Assembly (NCBI RefSeq): GCF_009996735.1
Contig: NZ_JAACYI010000012.1
Coordinates: 50,536-114,535, forward strand
Reading direction: 5' to 3'
DNA length: 64,000 bases
DNA from: Cellulomonas sp. APG4
GTDB taxonomy: Bacteria > Actinomycetota > Actinomycetes > Actinomycetales > Cellulomonadaceae
Part shown: in pieces, positions 30,180-41,278 of the stretch
Layout of the letters: every line of letters begins with the position of its first letter
Position numbering within the stretch: the first letter of the stretch is position 1
The notes under the pieces: generated by a model
The model's database searches: none
What the model saw: the letters and a program-made list of their open reading frames with translations, nothing else
What the model was told of the DNA's origin: nothing
Position numbers and translations under genes: made by a program

Positions 30180-30254
30180 TCAGGCGTTGGGGCGCTTGCC
30201 GTGGTTGGCGGCGCTGCCCTTGCGAGAACGGCGCTTGCGACCGCGCTTGCTCAT
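30180..30254 (-). CDS. 50S ribosomal protein bL37 (24 residues)
   Basis: A 24-residue basic peptide beginning MSKRGRKRRSRKG and ending NHGKRPNA. This is the actinobacterial large-subunit protein bL37, first seen in mycobacterial ribosome structures near the peptidyl transferase side. Eleven of 24 residues are Lys or Arg and the NHGKRPNA tail is invariant in homologues I know. GAGGAG lies 6 nt before the ATG. It is short enough to be missed by default gene callers. It faces rsrA across a shared terminator. Confidence 0.93.
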   Translation of the reverse strand: MSKRGRKRRSRKGSAANHGKRPNA

Positions 30255-30372
30255 GGTGACTCCTCTACGACAGGCCGATCGGCCGATCAGCGGCGTCCAT
30301 GGTCCCATATCCGCGGCACGGACCCGACCTCGAGGGCTCAAGTCCGCGCGCCCGTCTCCCGATCAGACAGGT

Positions 30373-31464
30373 GTGACCCAGCAGCCTCCCCAGTCCGTGA
30401 TCCCGCTCCTGCACGCCCTCGCGAGCTCGGGTGGCTCGGACCTGCACTGCAAGGTGGGCTCGGCCCCCCGGCTGCGGGTCGACGGCCGCCTGCGCCGGCT
30501 CCAGGTGCCCGACCTCACCCCCGCCGACACGCGCCACATGGTGTCCGAGGTGCTCCCCGAGAAGCTGGTGCAGCACTTCGAGGACCACCACGAGGCGGAC
30601 TTCGCGTACTCGCTGAGCGGCGTGGGGCGCTTCCGTGTCAACGCCTTCCAGGCCCGTGGCACCCTGGGCATGGTGTTCCGCCGCGTCGCGGTCGGTGCCC
30701 AGACGCTCGCCGAGCTGTCGCTGCCCGAGGTGGTCGGCGAGCTCGCGCTCGAGCCGCGCGGCCTCGTGCTGGTGACGGGTCCCACGGGTTCGGGCAAGAC
30801 GACGACGCTCGCGTCGATGGTCGACCTCATCAACACCTACAAGGAGGTCAACGTCGTCACGATCGAGGACCCGATCGAGATCCTCCACCACGACAAGAAG
30901 GCGATCGTCTCCCAGCGCGAGGTGGGGCACGACACCGACGACTTCACGACGGCTCTGCGTGCCGCGATGCGTCAGGACCCGGACGTGATCCTCGTCGGCG
31001 AGATGCGCGACGTCGAGACCGTGCGTGCCGCGCTCTCGGCCGCCGAGACCGGGCACCTCGTGCTGTCGACCCTGCACACGATCGACGCGCAGGAGACGAT
31101 CAACCGCATCGTCGACTTCTTCCCCCCGCACGAGCAGAAGCAGGTGCGGCACGCGCTCTCCCAGGCCCTGCGCGGCGTCGTCTCGCAGCGCCTGGTGCGC
31201 AAGCAGGACGGCTCGGGTCGCTCCGCCGTGATCGAGGTGCTCGTCAACACCGGGCGCACGGCCGAGGCGATCGTGGACCCCTACAACGCGCCGCCGCTGC
31301 TCGACCTGATCAAGGACGGCGAGTACTACAAGATGCAGACCTTCGACCAGCACCTGTTCCGGCTGGTCCAGGAGGGTGTCGTCTCGTACGAGGACGCGTG
31401 CACGGTCGCGAGCAACCCGCAGGACCTCACGGTCGAGCTGCGCGGTGCGGGCGTCCTGGCCTGA
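30373..31464 (+). CDS. pilT: PilT-type retraction ATPase
   Basis: A 363-residue secretion-superfamily ATPase. An N-terminal PAS-like domain (SDLHCKVGSAPRLRVDGRLRRL) precedes the core with Walker A GPTGSGKTTT, the Asp box (TIEDPIEILHHDKK), Walker B ILVGEMRD and His box HLVLSTLHT. It is closer to PilT (pilus retraction) than to PilB (extension) by length and start, but the usual AIRNLIRE C-terminal motif is replaced by a LLDLIKDGEYYKMQTF stretch. No other type IV pilus gene is in the window. The GTG is chosen for homology, and no clear ribosome site is seen. Confidence 0.88.
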   Translation: MTQQPPQSVIPLLHALASSGGSDLHCKVGSAPRLRVDGRLRRLQVPDLTPADTRHMVSEVLPEKLVQHFEDHHEADFAYSLSGVGRFRVNAFQARGTLGMVFRRVAVGAQTLAELSLPEVVGELALEPRGLVLVTGPTGSGKTTTLASMVDLINTYKEVNVVTIEDPIEILHHDKKAIVSQREVGHDTDDFTTALRAAMRQDPDVILVGEMRDVETVRAALSAAETGHLVLSTLHTIDAQETINRIVDFFPPHEQKQVRHALSQALRGVVSQRLVRKQDGSGRSAVIEVLVNTGRTAEAIVDPYNAPPLLDLIKDGEYYKMQTFDQHLFRLVQEGVVSYEDACTVASNPQDLTVELRGAGVLA

Positions 31465-31482
31465 GCCGGGACGCCGGGCGCG

Positions 31483-32082
31483 TCACACGCCGTCGTCGGG
31501 CAGGCCCAGCCAGCGGTGCCAGCCCGCGTGCAGCACGAGCCAGGCCATGAGGCCGTAGCCGGCCTGCCCCGGCGTGCGCCCGTCGCCCGCGGCCAGGTCG
31601 GCGCGCCACTGCTCGTGGCGCTCGAGGGGGGCGAACGTCTCGACGTAGGGGATGCGACGGCGCAGCGAGACGTCGGCGAACGCCGAGGAGAGCTCCGCCG
31701 TGCGGTCGGCGTCGGCATCGTCGCCCGGGGGCGGGCCGACGACGAACGTGGGGATGCGACGCTGCTCGGCCACGTCGAGCACGTTGGCGAGGTTGAGCCG
31801 GCTCCGCGCGAGCGAGACCCCCGCGGTGAGGTCGGCGCGTCCGAGCGCCACGACCAGGTGGTCGGAGCCGTCGCCCGCGAGGCGCCGCCCGACCTCGTCC
31901 TCCCAGCGGGCGGAGAGCGCCGTCGTGGTCTCACCGGGCACGGCCAGCGGCAGGAAGGTGGGCGGGGGGTCGAGCGGGGTGCGCGCGGCCACGCGGCCCA
32001 GCCACCCGAGCCCCTTGGGGTCACCCACCCCCGCGACCAGCTCGTCGCCGACCACGCAGATGCGTACCGGGCGGTCCGCCAC
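31483..32082 (-). CDS. SGNH/GDSL-fold protein lacking catalytic Ser and His
   Basis: A 199-residue protein with the SGNH hydrolase fold. Block I, normally GDSL, reads GDELVAG (residues 12-18): Glu14 replaces the nucleophile Ser. Block II Gly and block III-like VALGRADLTAG are present. Block V, normally DGxHP, reads DGRTPGQAGY, so the catalytic His is also absent. The protein is therefore unlikely to be an ordinary esterase. The GTG start has GGGAGGA 6 nt upstream. It has no signal peptide. Confidence 0.8.
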   Translation of the reverse strand: MADRPVRICVVGDELVAGVGDPKGLGWLGRVAARTPLDPPPTFLPLAVPGETTTALSARWEDEVGRRLAGDGSDHLVVALGRADLTAGVSLARSRLNLANVLDVAEQRRIPTFVVGPPPGDDADADRTAELSSAFADVSLRRRIPYVETFAPLERHEQWRADLAAGDGRTPGQAGYGLMAWLVLHAGWHRWLGLPDDGV

Positions 32083-32164
32083 CCGTCCTCCCCTCGTCGT
32101 CCTGCCGCCAGTCTGGCGGACGGCGTGCCGTGGGTGGCGACGACGCGCGGGGGAGGGCGGGTGG

Positions 32165-32314
32165 TCAGTCGGACAGGCCGAGGTGCTCGTGGTGCGAGCG
32201 CGGTCCGGGTCGGTGTCCCAGGCCGTCGCCGCGCACCGTGCGGGCGACGGCCGCGCCGAGGGTCACGAGTGCCACGAGGGACGCGAGGACCAGCAGGACG
32301 GTGAGAGTGCTCAT
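32165..32314 (-). CDS. Small single-pass membrane protein
   Basis: A 49-residue protein: MSTLTVLLVLASLVALVTLGAAVARTV is one transmembrane helix, followed by a His/Arg-rich tail (HRPGPRSHHEHLGLSD). It is not of a family I can name. GACACT lies 7 nt before the ATG on the minus strand, suggesting a leaderless start, and the gene diverges from the GlxA-type regulator. Small size and lack of homology make it a modest prediction. Confidence 0.55.
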   Translation of the reverse strand: MSTLTVLLVLASLVALVTLGAAVARTVRGDGLGHRPGPRSHHEHLGLSD

Positions 32315-32395
32315 GGCAGAAAGTGTCCTCACGTCGATAGTCCGCCACGACTGGCAGAACGGACATCCTCCGTCGACTTCCGGCCAACCGCGTGG

Positions 32396-32407
32396 CACCA
32401 TCGGCGC
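32396..32407 (+). promoter_or_regulatory. Predicted leaderless promoter (-10 CACCAT)
   Basis: CACCAT at 32396-32401, 6 nt, then the ATG of the regulator; identical in hexamer and spacing to the mtrA promoter. Confidence 0.45.
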
Positions 32408-33367
32408 ATGCTCCGCACCGTGGCCGCCGTCGTGCTCCCGCACGTCGCCCCCTTCGAGCTGGGCGTCGTGTGCGAGATCTTCGGCATCGACCGCAGCGAC
32501 ACCGGCGGCCCCGTGTTCGACCTCACGCTCTGCACCCCGACACCCGGCCGGGTGCCCACCAAGCTCGGCATGGAGCTCGTGGTGGACGCCCCGCTCGAGT
32601 CCGCCGCGGGGGTGGACCTGGTGGTCGTCCCGGCCTACGGCGACGACCGCGACGTGCCGGACACGGTGCTCGAGCTGCTGCGTGCCGCCGAGCAGCGCGG
32701 CGCGTGGGTGATGAGCGTCTGCTCAGGGGCGTTCGCGCTCGGGCGCGCCGGCCTGCTGGACGGTCGCCGCTGCACGACGCACTGGATGTACACCGAGGAG
32801 CTCGCAGCCCGCTTCCCGACCGCCCGGGTGGACCCCTCGGTGCTGTACGTCGACGACCGCCGGGTGATCACGAGCGCCGGCACGGCCGCGGGGATCGACG
32901 CCGGGCTGCACCTGGTGCGGCGTGAGCTGGGAGCTGCGGCGGCGGCGGTGATCGCCCGACGCATGGTGGTCCCGCCCCACAGGGACGGCGGTCAGGCCCA
33001 GTACATCGACACGCCGCTGCCCGAGGGGGACGGGGCCGGCGAGCTCGAACCCGTGCTGGCGTGGGCGCTCGAGCACCTCGACACCGAGCTCACCGTGCCG
33101 CGCCTCGCCCGACGCGCGCAGATGTCCGAGCGCACGTTCGCGCGGAGGTTCCGCGCGACCACGGGGACGACCCCGGCGGGCTGGGTCGCCCGGCAGCGGC
33201 TCCAGCGGGCGCAGGAGCTCCTCGAGGGCAGCGACATGCCCGTCGAGGAGGTCGCCCGGCGCGCGGGCTTCGGTGCCTCAGCCGCGCTGCGGCACCACTT
33301 CGCGCGCACGCTCGGGACGAGCCCTCAGGCCTACCGGCGCGCGTTCCGCGATCCACGCCCCGCCTGA
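32408..33367 (+). CDS. GlxA family transcriptional regulator (DJ-1/PfpI plus AraC HTH)
   Basis: A 319-residue regulator. Residues 1-180 form a DJ-1/PfpI domain (VVLPHVAPFELGVVCEIFGID; nucleophile-elbow Cys in SVCSGAFALG). Residues 210-315 form a two-HTH AraC domain (LARRAQMSERTFARRFRATTGTTPAGWV, then EEVARRAGFGASAALRHHFARTLGTSPQAYRRAF). GlxA-type proteins often control amino-acid, quaternary-amine or nitrogen catabolism, and the ligand cannot be read from this sequence. It diverges from the 49-residue membrane protein, a possible target. Confidence 0.88.
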   Translation: MLRTVAAVVLPHVAPFELGVVCEIFGIDRSDTGGPVFDLTLCTPTPGRVPTKLGMELVVDAPLESAAGVDLVVVPAYGDDRDVPDTVLELLRAAEQRGAWVMSVCSGAFALGRAGLLDGRRCTTHWMYTEELAARFPTARVDPSVLYVDDRRVITSAGTAAGIDAGLHLVRRELGAAAAAVIARRMVVPPHRDGGQAQYIDTPLPEGDGAGELEPVLAWALEHLDTELTVPRLARRAQMSERTFARRFRATTGTTPAGWVARQRLQRAQELLEGSDMPVEEVARRAGFGASAALRHHFARTLGTSPQAYRRAFRDPRPA

Positions 33368-33388
33368 GCGGTCCGGGCGTGGACGGGA

Positions 33389-36300
33389 TCAGCGGCGGAA
33401 GGCCTCCTCGACCAGCTGTCGCTGCTCGACGGCGTGCGTCTTGCTCGAGCCCGTGGCGGGCGAGGCGGCCGCCGGGCGCGACACCCGGCGCAGCTCACGG
33501 CCCAGAGCCTCGGCCAGGTGGAGCCGGACGAACGACCACGCCCCCTGGTTGGCGGGCTCGTCCTGGACCCACACGAGCTCGGCGTCGCCGAACGGCTCGA
33601 GAGCCGCGCGCACGTCGTCGATCTCGAGCGGGTACAGCTGCTCCAGACGCACGATCGCCGTCCGGCGGTCGTCCGCCTTCGCGCGGTGGGCCAGCAGGTC
33701 GTAGTAGACCTTGCCCGAGCACAGCAGCACCCGGTCCACCTGCGCGGCGGCCTGCGGGTCCTGCGTCGCGAACGGGTCGGCGAGCACCGGACGGAACGTG
33801 CCGGAGGTGAAGTCCTCGACCGACGACGCGGCCGCCTTGAGGCGGAGCATCGACTTGGGCGTCGCGACCACGAGCGGGCGCCGTGGACGCGCGTACGCCT
33901 GCCGGCGCAGCAGGTGGAAGTACGACGCCGGCGTGCTGGGCACGGCGACCGTCATGTTGTCCTCGGCGCACAGCTGCAGGAAGCGCTCGACCCTGGCGGA
34001 CGAGTGGTCCGGGCCCTGGCCCTCGTAGCCGTGCGGGAGGAGCAGGACGACCGACGAGCGCTGGCCCCACTTCTGCTCGGCGGAGCTCACGAACTCGTCG
34101 ATGATCGTCTGGGCGCCGTTGACGAAGTCCCCGAACTGCGCCTCCCACAGCACGAGGGCGTCGGGGCGCTCGACCGAGTACCCGTACTCGAAGCCCATGG
34201 CGGCGAACTCGGACAGCGAGGAGTCGTAGACCCAGAACTTCGCCTGGTCGCTCGAGAGGTACGACAAGGGCGTCCACTCCGAGCCCGTGTCACGGTCGTG
34301 CAGCACAGCGTGCCGCTGCACGAACGTCCCACGGCGCGAGTCCTGGCCCGCGAGCCGCACGGGCGTGCCCTCGAGGAGCAACGACCCGAAGGCCAGCAGC
34401 TCGCCGAAGCCCCAGTCGATCCCGCCCTCGCGCGACATCTGCTCGCGCTTGCCGAGCAGCTGCTCGAGCTTGGGATGGACCGTGAACCCTGCCGGCGGGC
34501 GGACGTGCGCGCGGCCGATCCGGTGCAGGACCTCGGGGTCCACCGCGGTGCGCCAGCCGACCATGATCCCGGCGTCCTCGAGCTGCGACTCGGGCTTCTC
34601 GAGGCCCGCGATGGGCTCGCTCTCGGGCGAGGGCGGGGTGTACGCGCCGTCGCGCGTCTCGGTGAAGACGCGCTCGAGCTGGGCCTGGTAGTCCTGGAGC
34701 ACCTGGGCGGCCTCGTCGACCGTGATGTCGCCACGGCTCACGAGGGCCTCGGTGTAGAGCTTGCGCGCCGAGCGCTTCGCCTCGATGAGGTTGTACATGA
34801 GGGGCTGCGTCATCGAGGGGTCGTCGCCCTCGTTGTGACCGCGGCGGCGGTAGCAGATCATGTCGATGATCACGTCGCGGTCGAACTGCTCGCGGAACTC
34901 GAACGCGAGCTCGGCGACCCGCACGCACGCCTCCGGGTCGTCGCCATTGACGTGGAAGATCGGGACCTGCAGCCCCTTGGCGACGTCCGTGCAGTAGTGC
35001 GTCGAGCGCGACGACGACGGCCCGGTGGTGAAGCCCACCTGGTTGTTCACGATCACGTGCACCGTGCCGCCCGTGCGGTACCCGCGCAGCTGCGCGAGGT
35101 TGAGGGTCTCGACCACGACGCCCTGGCCCGCGAAGGCCGCGTCGCCGTGGATGAGGATCGGCAGCACCGAGAAGCCGTCGCCGCCCAGGTCGATCCTGTC
35201 CTGCTTGGCCCGCACGATCCCCTCGAGCACCGGGTCGACGGCCTCGAGGTGCGACGGGTTCGCCGCGAGGTAGACCTGCGTGGTCGCGCCGCTCTCGGCC
35301 GTGAAGGTGCCCTCGGTGCCGAGGTGGTACTTCACGTCGCCCGAACCCTGCACGCTCTTGGGGTCCTGGTTGCCCTCGAACTCGGCGAAGATCTGCGCGT
35401 AGCTCTTGCCCGCGAGGTTGGCCAGCACGTTGAGGCGTCCGCGGTGGGACATGCCGATGCAGACCTCGTCCAGGCCGCCCTGCGCGGCCTTCGACAGCAC
35501 GGCGTCGAGCAGCGGGATGAGGGCCTCGCCGCCCTCGAGCGAGAAGCGCTTCTGGCCCACGAACTTGGTCTGGAGGAAGGTCTCGAACGCCTCGGCCGCG
35601 TTGAGGCGACGAAGGATCCGCAGCTGGTCCTCGCGCGGCGTGCGGGCGTAGCCCGACTCGAGCCGCTCCTGGAGCCAGCGTCGCTGGCGAGGGTCCTGCA
35701 GGTGCATGTACTCGACGCCGATGGTGCGGCAGTACGAGTCGCGCAGCAGACCCAGGATCTCGCGCAGGCGTGCCTTGGGCTTGCCCGTGAAGCCCGCCGT
35801 GGGGAACACCCGGTCCAGGTCCCACAGCGTGAGCCCGTGGTTCTGGATGTCGAGGTCCGGGTGCTTGCGCTGGCGGTAGGCGAGCGGGTCCGTCTCCGCC
35901 ATCAGGTGACCGCGCGAGCGGTAGGCGTGGATGAGCTCGGCGATGCGGGCCGGCTTCGCGGCCTCGGTGTCGGCGTCCACGGTGTTGTCCCGGACCCAGC
36001 GCACGGGCTCGTAGGGCACACGCATCGCCGTGAACACGCGGTCGTAGAAGCCGCCCTCGCCCAGCAGCTTGGCGCTCACGATGCGCAGGAAGTCGCCCGA
36101 CTGCGCGCCCTGGATGATGCGGTGGTCGTACGTCGAGGTGAGCGTGAGCACCTTCGAGATGCCCAGGCGGGCGAGCTGCTCGTCCGACGCGCCCTGGAAC
36201 TCGGCGGGGTAGTCCATCGCGCCGACGCCGATGATCGTCCCCTGGCCGGCCATGAGACGAGGCACCGAGTGCACGGTGCCGATCGTGCCCGGGTTGGTCA

Positions 36301-37285
36301 GCGTGATCGTGGTGCCCGCGAAGTCGTCCGCGGTGAGCTTGCCTGCGCGCGCCCGGCGCACCAGCTCCTCGTACGCGGCCACGAACTGGCCGAAGTCCAT
36401 GGCGTCGGCGTTCTTGATGCTCGGCACGAGCAGCTGACGCGTGCCGTCGGGCTTCGCCAGGTCGATCGCGAGGCCGAAGTTGACCCCGGCGGGCTGCACC
36501 ACCGCGGGCTTGCCGTCGACGAGCGTGTAGCCCGCGTTCATGGCGGGCATGTCCGCGAGTGCCTCGACCACGGCGTAGCCGATGAGGTGCGTGAACGAGA
36601 CCTTGCCGCCGCGTGTGCGCACCAGGTGGTTGTTGATCACGATCCGGTTGTCGACCATGAGCTTGGCCGGCACCGCCCGGACCGACGTCGCCGTCGGGAC
36701 CTCGAGGCTCGCCTCCATGTTGGTCACGACGCGTGCCGCCGGGCCGCGGAGCTTCTCGACCACGGGCTCGCTGCGGTCCGCCGAGGTCTCGATGCGCGCC
36801 TTCGGCATCTCGGCGTACGGCGCGGTCGCCGGCTGCGCGGCGGCCTCGGGCGCAGTGACGGCCGCGTCGGCGTCGGGCTCACGCGGGGTGCGCGGTGTCG
36901 CCTGCGCGGCCGAGCGGCGCGCCTGGGCCTCGGGCGCCGGGCGCTCGTCGGGCGAGGTGGGGGGAGTGGTGGGCGTGCCGGCGCGAGGAGGCTCGGGCTC
37001 GGAGCGACGGCTCGGGGGGCCGTCAGCCGCCGTGGTCTCCGTTCCCGCCGTCCGGGAGCCGGCGGGTGCCGTCGACGTCTGGTCGGTGCGCGCACCCGAG
37101 CCCGCGGCCCGGGCGCCGTCACCGTTGGTGGAGCCGGGCTCGCCGGGCCGGTAGTCCTCGAAGAACTCCCACCAGGCCGGGTCGACGGACTGCTTGTCGG
37201 TCAGGTACTGCTCGTACAGCTCGTCCACCAGCCACTGGTTGGCACCGAACTGCGACGCTGCGTCCGGATCAGCCTTCTGGGACAC
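33389..37285 (-). CDS. kgd: Multifunctional 2-oxoglutarate metabolism enzyme Kgd
   Basis: A 1298-residue fusion joining the two catalytic activities of 2-oxoglutarate dehydrogenase. Residues 1-45 are the OdhA/Kgd N-terminal segment ([16 protein letters not shown]), followed by a Pro/Ala/Glu-rich linker to about 170. An E2-type succinyltransferase domain comes next (about 170-420; [20 protein letters not shown] and catalytic [18 protein letters not shown]), and then a thiamine-dependent E1 part ([23 protein letters not shown], and late [21 protein letters not shown]). It feeds the TCA cycle and glutamate synthesis. The GTG start matches the family's [11 protein letters not shown] beginning. 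Confidence 0.96.
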   Translation of the reverse strand: MSQKADPDAASQFGANQWLVDELYEQYLTDKQSVDPAWWEFFEDYRPGEPGSTNGDGARAAGSGARTDQTSTAPAGSRTAGTETTAADGPPSRRSEPEPPRAGTPTTPPTSPDERPAPEAQARRSAAQATPRTPREPDADAAVTAPEAAAQPATAPYAEMPKARIETSADRSEPVVEKLRGPAARVVTNMEASLEVPTATSVRAVPAKLMVDNRIVINNHLVRTRGGKVSFTHLIGYAVVEALADMPAMNAGYTLVDGKPAVVQPAGVNFGLAIDLAKPDGTRQLLVPSIKNADAMDFGQFVAAYEELVRRARAGKLTADDFAGTTITLTNPGTIGTVHSVPRLMAGQGTIIGVGAMDYPAEFQGASDEQLARLGISKVLTLTSTYDHRIIQGAQSGDFLRIVSAKLLGEGGFYDRVFTAMRVPYEPVRWVRDNTVDADTEAAKPARIAELIHAYRSRGHLMAETDPLAYRQRKHPDLDIQNHGLTLWDLDRVFPTAGFTGKPKARLREILGLLRDSYCRTIGVEYMHLQDPRQRRWLQERLESGYARTPREDQLRILRRLNAAEAFETFLQTKFVGQKRFSLEGGEALIPLLDAVLSKAAQGGLDEVCIGMSHRGRLNVLANLAGKSYAQIFAEFEGNQDPKSVQGSGDVKYHLGTEGTFTAESGATTQVYLAANPSHLEAVDPVLEGIVRAKQDRIDLGGDGFSVLPILIHGDAAFAGQGVVVETLNLAQLRGYRTGGTVHVIVNNQVGFTTGPSSSRSTHYCTDVAKGLQVPIFHVNGDDPEACVRVAELAFEFREQFDRDVIIDMICYRRRGHNEGDDPSMTQPLMYNLIEAKRSARKLYTEALVSRGDITVDEAAQVLQDYQAQLERVFTETRDGAYTPPSPESEPIAGLEKPESQLEDAGIMVGWRTAVDPEVLHRIGRAHVRPPAGFTVHPKLEQLLGKREQMSREGGIDWGFGELLAFGSLLLEGTPVRLAGQDSRRGTFVQRHAVLHDRDTGSEWTPLSYLSSDQAKFWVYDSSLSEFAAMGFEYGYSVERPDALVLWEAQFGDFVNGAQTIIDEFVSSAEQKWGQRSSVVLLLPHGYEGQGPDHSSARVERFLQLCAEDNMTVAVPSTPASYFHLLRRQAYARPRRPLVVATPKSMLRLKAAASSVEDFTSGTFRPVLADPFATQDPQAAAQVDRVLLCSGKVYYDLLAHRAKADDRRTAIVRLEQLYPLEIDDVRAALEPFGDAELVWVQDEPANQGAWSFVRLHLAEALGRELRRVSRPAAASPATGSSKTHAVEQRQLVEEAFRR

Positions 37286-37349
37286 GCCAGGTTCGCCCAC
37301 TTCCACCACGGGACCTCTGGCCGTTGCGCACGGCCCTTCTTGTGCTTCC

Positions 37350-37355
37350 ACCCTA
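37350..37355 (-). promoter_or_regulatory. Candidate kgd promoter -10 (TAGGGT)
   Basis: TAGGGT on the minus strand lies about 65 nt before the kgd start, and a GGCCGT-GCGCA-ACGGCC hairpin (complement of about 37319-37335) follows in the leader. The 231 nt between kgd and the ABC permease gene hold no ORF I can support. Confidence 0.4.
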
Positions 37356-37516
37356 GGCCACCGGGGGGCATGACACGTCCGGGGGAGCGGTCCGCCCGGC
37401 CGTCGTCGGGTGATCTTCGCCGCCCGTGCAGGGAGCGCGTACGGGCGCGGCAATGGCAGGGCAAACCGCGGGGGCCCACGGCAAAGACGGCGTCAGCGAG
37501 GCCCGGTGCGACGTGG

Positions 37517-38322
37517 TCAGGTGATGTCGCGGCGGAACGTCGTGAGCCGACCGATCGCGGCGAACACCACGGCGTACCCGACGAGCACGAGCAGGCCCTG
37601 CCACCACTCGAGCAGCTCGACCGCGCCCATCGACGCGAAGACGCTCGAGCCGACGACGGCCTCGGCCGCGGCGCCGGGGAGGTACGACGCGATCTCACGG
37701 CCCCAGTCCTGCGTGCCCAGGAAGATCCGCACGAGCGGCTCGACGAGCTGGTTGTAGGCGAGGATCACGACGATCGCGCCGACCTGGTGGGTGAGCACCG
37801 TCCCGAAGCCGACGCCGACCAGGGTCCAGACGGTGAGGGCCACGACCGAGAACGCGAGCCCGCGCTGCACCTCGGCATCGCCCAGCATCGCCTCGCCGCC
37901 GGTCAGCTCGAGGAGCGCGGCGCCGCCCCCCACGGTGGAGGCGGTCCCCACCAGGCCGAAGAGGAGGCCCACCGGGACCGCCGCCACGAGCTTGGCGGAG
38001 ATGAGCAGGGAACGCCGCGGCTCGGCGAGGAGCGTCGGCGTGATCGTCATGTGCCGGAACTCACCCGTGACCGAGAGTGCACCGACGATCACCGGGAAGA
38101 CGTAGCCGAAGCCCGCCGCGATCGAGTAGACGCCCAGGGCGGTCGCGACGGGGTCGCTGGGCGCACCCGCAGGCGCGCCCATGCCTCCCTCGTCGACGGG
38201 GATCGTGGCGCTGAAGCCGATCGCGGCGGCGAAGAAGGCCATCAGCACGGCCATGGACAGCAGGAGCACCCACCACAGCCGGGTGGTGACGAGCTTGCGG
38301 TACTCGGTGCGCAGCGCGGTGA

Positions 38323-38326
<4 letters not shown>
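37517..38326 (-). CDS. ABC exporter permease (ABC-2 type)
   Basis: A 269-residue membrane protein with six hydrophobic helices. It begins MITALRTEYRKLVTTRLWWVLLLSMAVL, the usual cytosolic-helix then TM1 layout of ABC-2 permeases, and has the FRHMTITPTLLAEPRR cytosolic loop that contacts the ATPase. Its start overlaps the ATPase gene stop by 4 nt (ATGA). Together with the ATPase and the adjacent two-component system it resembles drug or antimicrobial-peptide exporters, but the substrate is unknown. Confidence 0.88.
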
Positions 38327-39332
<1,006 letters not shown>

Positions 39333-39336
<4 letters not shown>

Positions 39337-40403
39337 GCGTCCACCGTAGTGGTGCGGGGGCGGCCCGCGGGCAGGGTCACACGCATCGTGCAGCCCTCGG
39401 GGGTGTCGGCCACGTGGACGCGTCCGCCGTGCAGCTCGACCGCCCACCGGACGATCGACAGGCCCAGGCCCGTGCCTCCCGTGCTCGCCTGCCCGGTCTG
39501 GGCGGGTGCGTTCCCGCGTTGGAAGCGGTCGAACACGCGATGCCGCAGCTCGGGCGGGATGCCCGGCCCCTCGTCGATGACGTCGAGCAGCACCGACGCC
39601 CCCGCCCGGCGTGCCTCGAGGCGCACCTCACCGCCGTCCGGGGAGTGCCGTACGGCGTTCTGCAGCAGGTTCGTGACCACCTGGTGCAGGCGCTCGGAGT
39701 CCGCGGGGACCGTGAGGTCGGTGGGCTCGGTGGCGACGTGCACCGTGAGGCCCTTCTCCGCGAGCAGGGGCTGTGCCGCGGTCGCGGCCTCGTGCAGGAA
39801 CCCGCCCAGCGGCAGGTCCCGGATCTCGAGGCCCACGGCCCCGGCCTCGATCCGAGAGAGGTCGAGGAGGTAGGTGACGAGCCGTCCGAGGCGTTCGGTC
39901 TGGCTCAGCGCGGCCTCGAGCGCGGCCTCGTCGGGCTCCGTCACGCCGTCGACCATGTTCTCGAGCTGTGCCCTGAGCGCCGCGACGGGTGTACGCAGCT
40001 CGTGCGAGACGTTCGCGACCATCTCGCGTCGCAGCGTGTCGACCTGCTCGAGGTCCTCGGCCATCGTGTTGAAGGCCTGCGCGAGCTGGCCCACCTCGTC
40101 GCGGCTCGTCGCGCGCACCCGCTGCGAGTAGTCACCGCTCGCCATGGAGCGGGCCGCGGCCGTCATCTCCCGCAGGGGCGACGTCATGCCGCGTGCGAGG
40201 ACCTGCACCATCACGACGCCCACGACGATCGCGAGCGGGAGCGTGCGGCTCGGGCCGAGCTCGTTGTACAGCCCGATCCAGGTGACGAAGGCCGCGATCG
40301 TCACGGTCGCCGTGACGAGGATGCCGAGCTTGATCTTGATGGAGGAGAACCGGTCGAGCGGGCGCACGTCCGGCAGGCGGCCCGCGTGACGCGGGGTGCT
40401 CAT
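39333..40403 (-). CDS. Sensor histidine kinase
   Basis: A 356-residue kinase with a short N-terminus, two closely spaced transmembrane helices (about 25-45 and 52-70) with almost no extracellular loop, a HAMP domain (LARGMTSPLREMTAAARSMASGDYSQRV), the H box VANVSHELRTPVAALRAQLENM, and ATPase motifs NLLQNAVRHSPDGG, DEGPGIP and GGTGLGLSI. The lack of an external sensor fits kinases that sense through a partner ABC transporter or the membrane. It is flanked by its response regulator (1-nt overlap) and the ABC ATPase gene (4-nt overlap). Confidence 0.94.
39337..39348 (-). promoter_or_regulatory. Internal leaderless promoter of the ABC ATPase gene (-10 TACGGT)
   Basis: TACGGT (complement of 39343-39348), GGACGC, then GTG, all within the kinase coding sequence. 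Confidence 0.45.
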
Positions 40404-41143
40404 CAGCCCGCGGTGGGCTCGAACGCGTACCCGACACCGTGGACGGTGCGGATGAGGTCCGGCCCCAGCTTGCGGCGCAGTGCCTTGACGTGCGAGTCCA
40501 CGGTGCGGGTGCCGCTCGCGTCGACCCAGTCCCAGACCTCCGCGAGCAGCTTCTCGCGGGTGAGCACGGTGCGCGGGCTCAGCGCGAGGGTGACCAGCAG
40601 GTCGAACTCGGTGGGCGTGAGGTGGACCTCCTCGCCGCCGCGCGAGACACGCCTCTGGTCCCGGTCGATCACGACGTCGCCCGCCGTGATCGCAGGCTCC
40701 GACGCGGGCCCCGCGCCCATCTGGGCCGCACGCTCGACCCGGCGCAGCAGCGCCTTGGTGCGCGCGAGCAGCTCGCGCATCGAGAAGGGCTTTGTCATGT
40801 AGTCGTCGGCGCCCACGCCGAGCCCGACGAGCATGTCGGTCTCGTCGTCACGCGCCGTGAGCATGAGCACCGGGACGGGGCGCTCGGCCTGGATGCGACG
40901 GCACACCTCGAGGCCGTCGATGCCCGGGAGCATCACGTCGAGCACCACGACGTCGGGGCTGAGCCGGGTCGCGGCCTCGACCCCCGCCAGACCGTCGGCC
41001 GCCACCTCGACGCGCCAGCCCTCGGCGGCCATGCGTCGGGCGATCGCCGTCGCGATCGCCGGCTCGTCCTCGACGACGAGCACCGTCACGCCACGTCCCG
41101 CACCTGCACCGGGCCCCGCGGGCCCCGCCTTCTGCGCTGCCAT
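40403..41143 (-). CDS. OmpR-family response regulator
   Basis: A 246-residue regulator. A receiver domain (about 18-135) with VLVVEDEPAIA, phospho-acceptor Asp in VVVLDVMLPGIDG and TKPFSMREL is followed by a winged helix (LTPTEFDLLVTLALSPRTVLTREKLLAEVWDW, then VDSHVKALRRKLG). The stop shares bases with the kinase ATG (TGATG). It heads a four-gene operon with the kinase and the ABC exporter, which it probably autoregulates. CAGGCT sits 6 nt upstream of the ATG. Confidence 0.95.
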   Translation of the reverse strand: MAAQKAGPAGPGAGAGRGVTVLVVEDEPAIATAIARRMAAEGWRVEVAADGLAGVEAATRLSPDVVVLDVMLPGIDGLEVCRRIQAERPVPVLMLTARDDETDMLVGLGVGADDYMTKPFSMRELLARTKALLRRVERAAQMGAGPASEPAITAGDVVIDRDQRRVSRGGEEVHLTPTEFDLLVTLALSPRTVLTREKLLAEVWDWVDASGTRTVDSHVKALRRKLGPDLIRTVHGVGYAFEPTAG

Positions 41144-41155
41144 GGCCTCAGCCTG
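41144..41155 (-). promoter_or_regulatory. Predicted leaderless promoter of the response regulator (-10 CAGGCT)
   Basis: CAGGCT (complement of 41150-41155), GAGGCC, then ATG on the minus strand. Confidence 0.5.
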
Positions 41156-41264
41156 GCACAGGCTCCCGACGGCGCGGGGGACCCCTGCGGGTGCGCCCTC
41201 CCGAGACGTCACGGGCGTGCGCGACGGGGCTGGGGACGGCCGGTGCGGCTTCGGCGCGCTCGGA

Positions 41265-41270
41265 TATGCT
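41265..41270 (+). promoter_or_regulatory. Promoter -10 TATGCT
   Basis: TATGCT ends 8 nt before the ATG of a 21-codon ORF that runs into the start of the first CNNM gene. Confidence 0.5.
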
Positions 41271-41278
41271 CGGCGACG

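Noticed and set aside
37458..37505. AGGGCAAACC followed by GGCAAAGACGG, resembling a second GEMM riboswitch
   Set aside because: The second conserved block is GGCAAAG instead of GACGCAAAGCC, no GNRA-capped helix fits, and on this strand there is no gene downstream.
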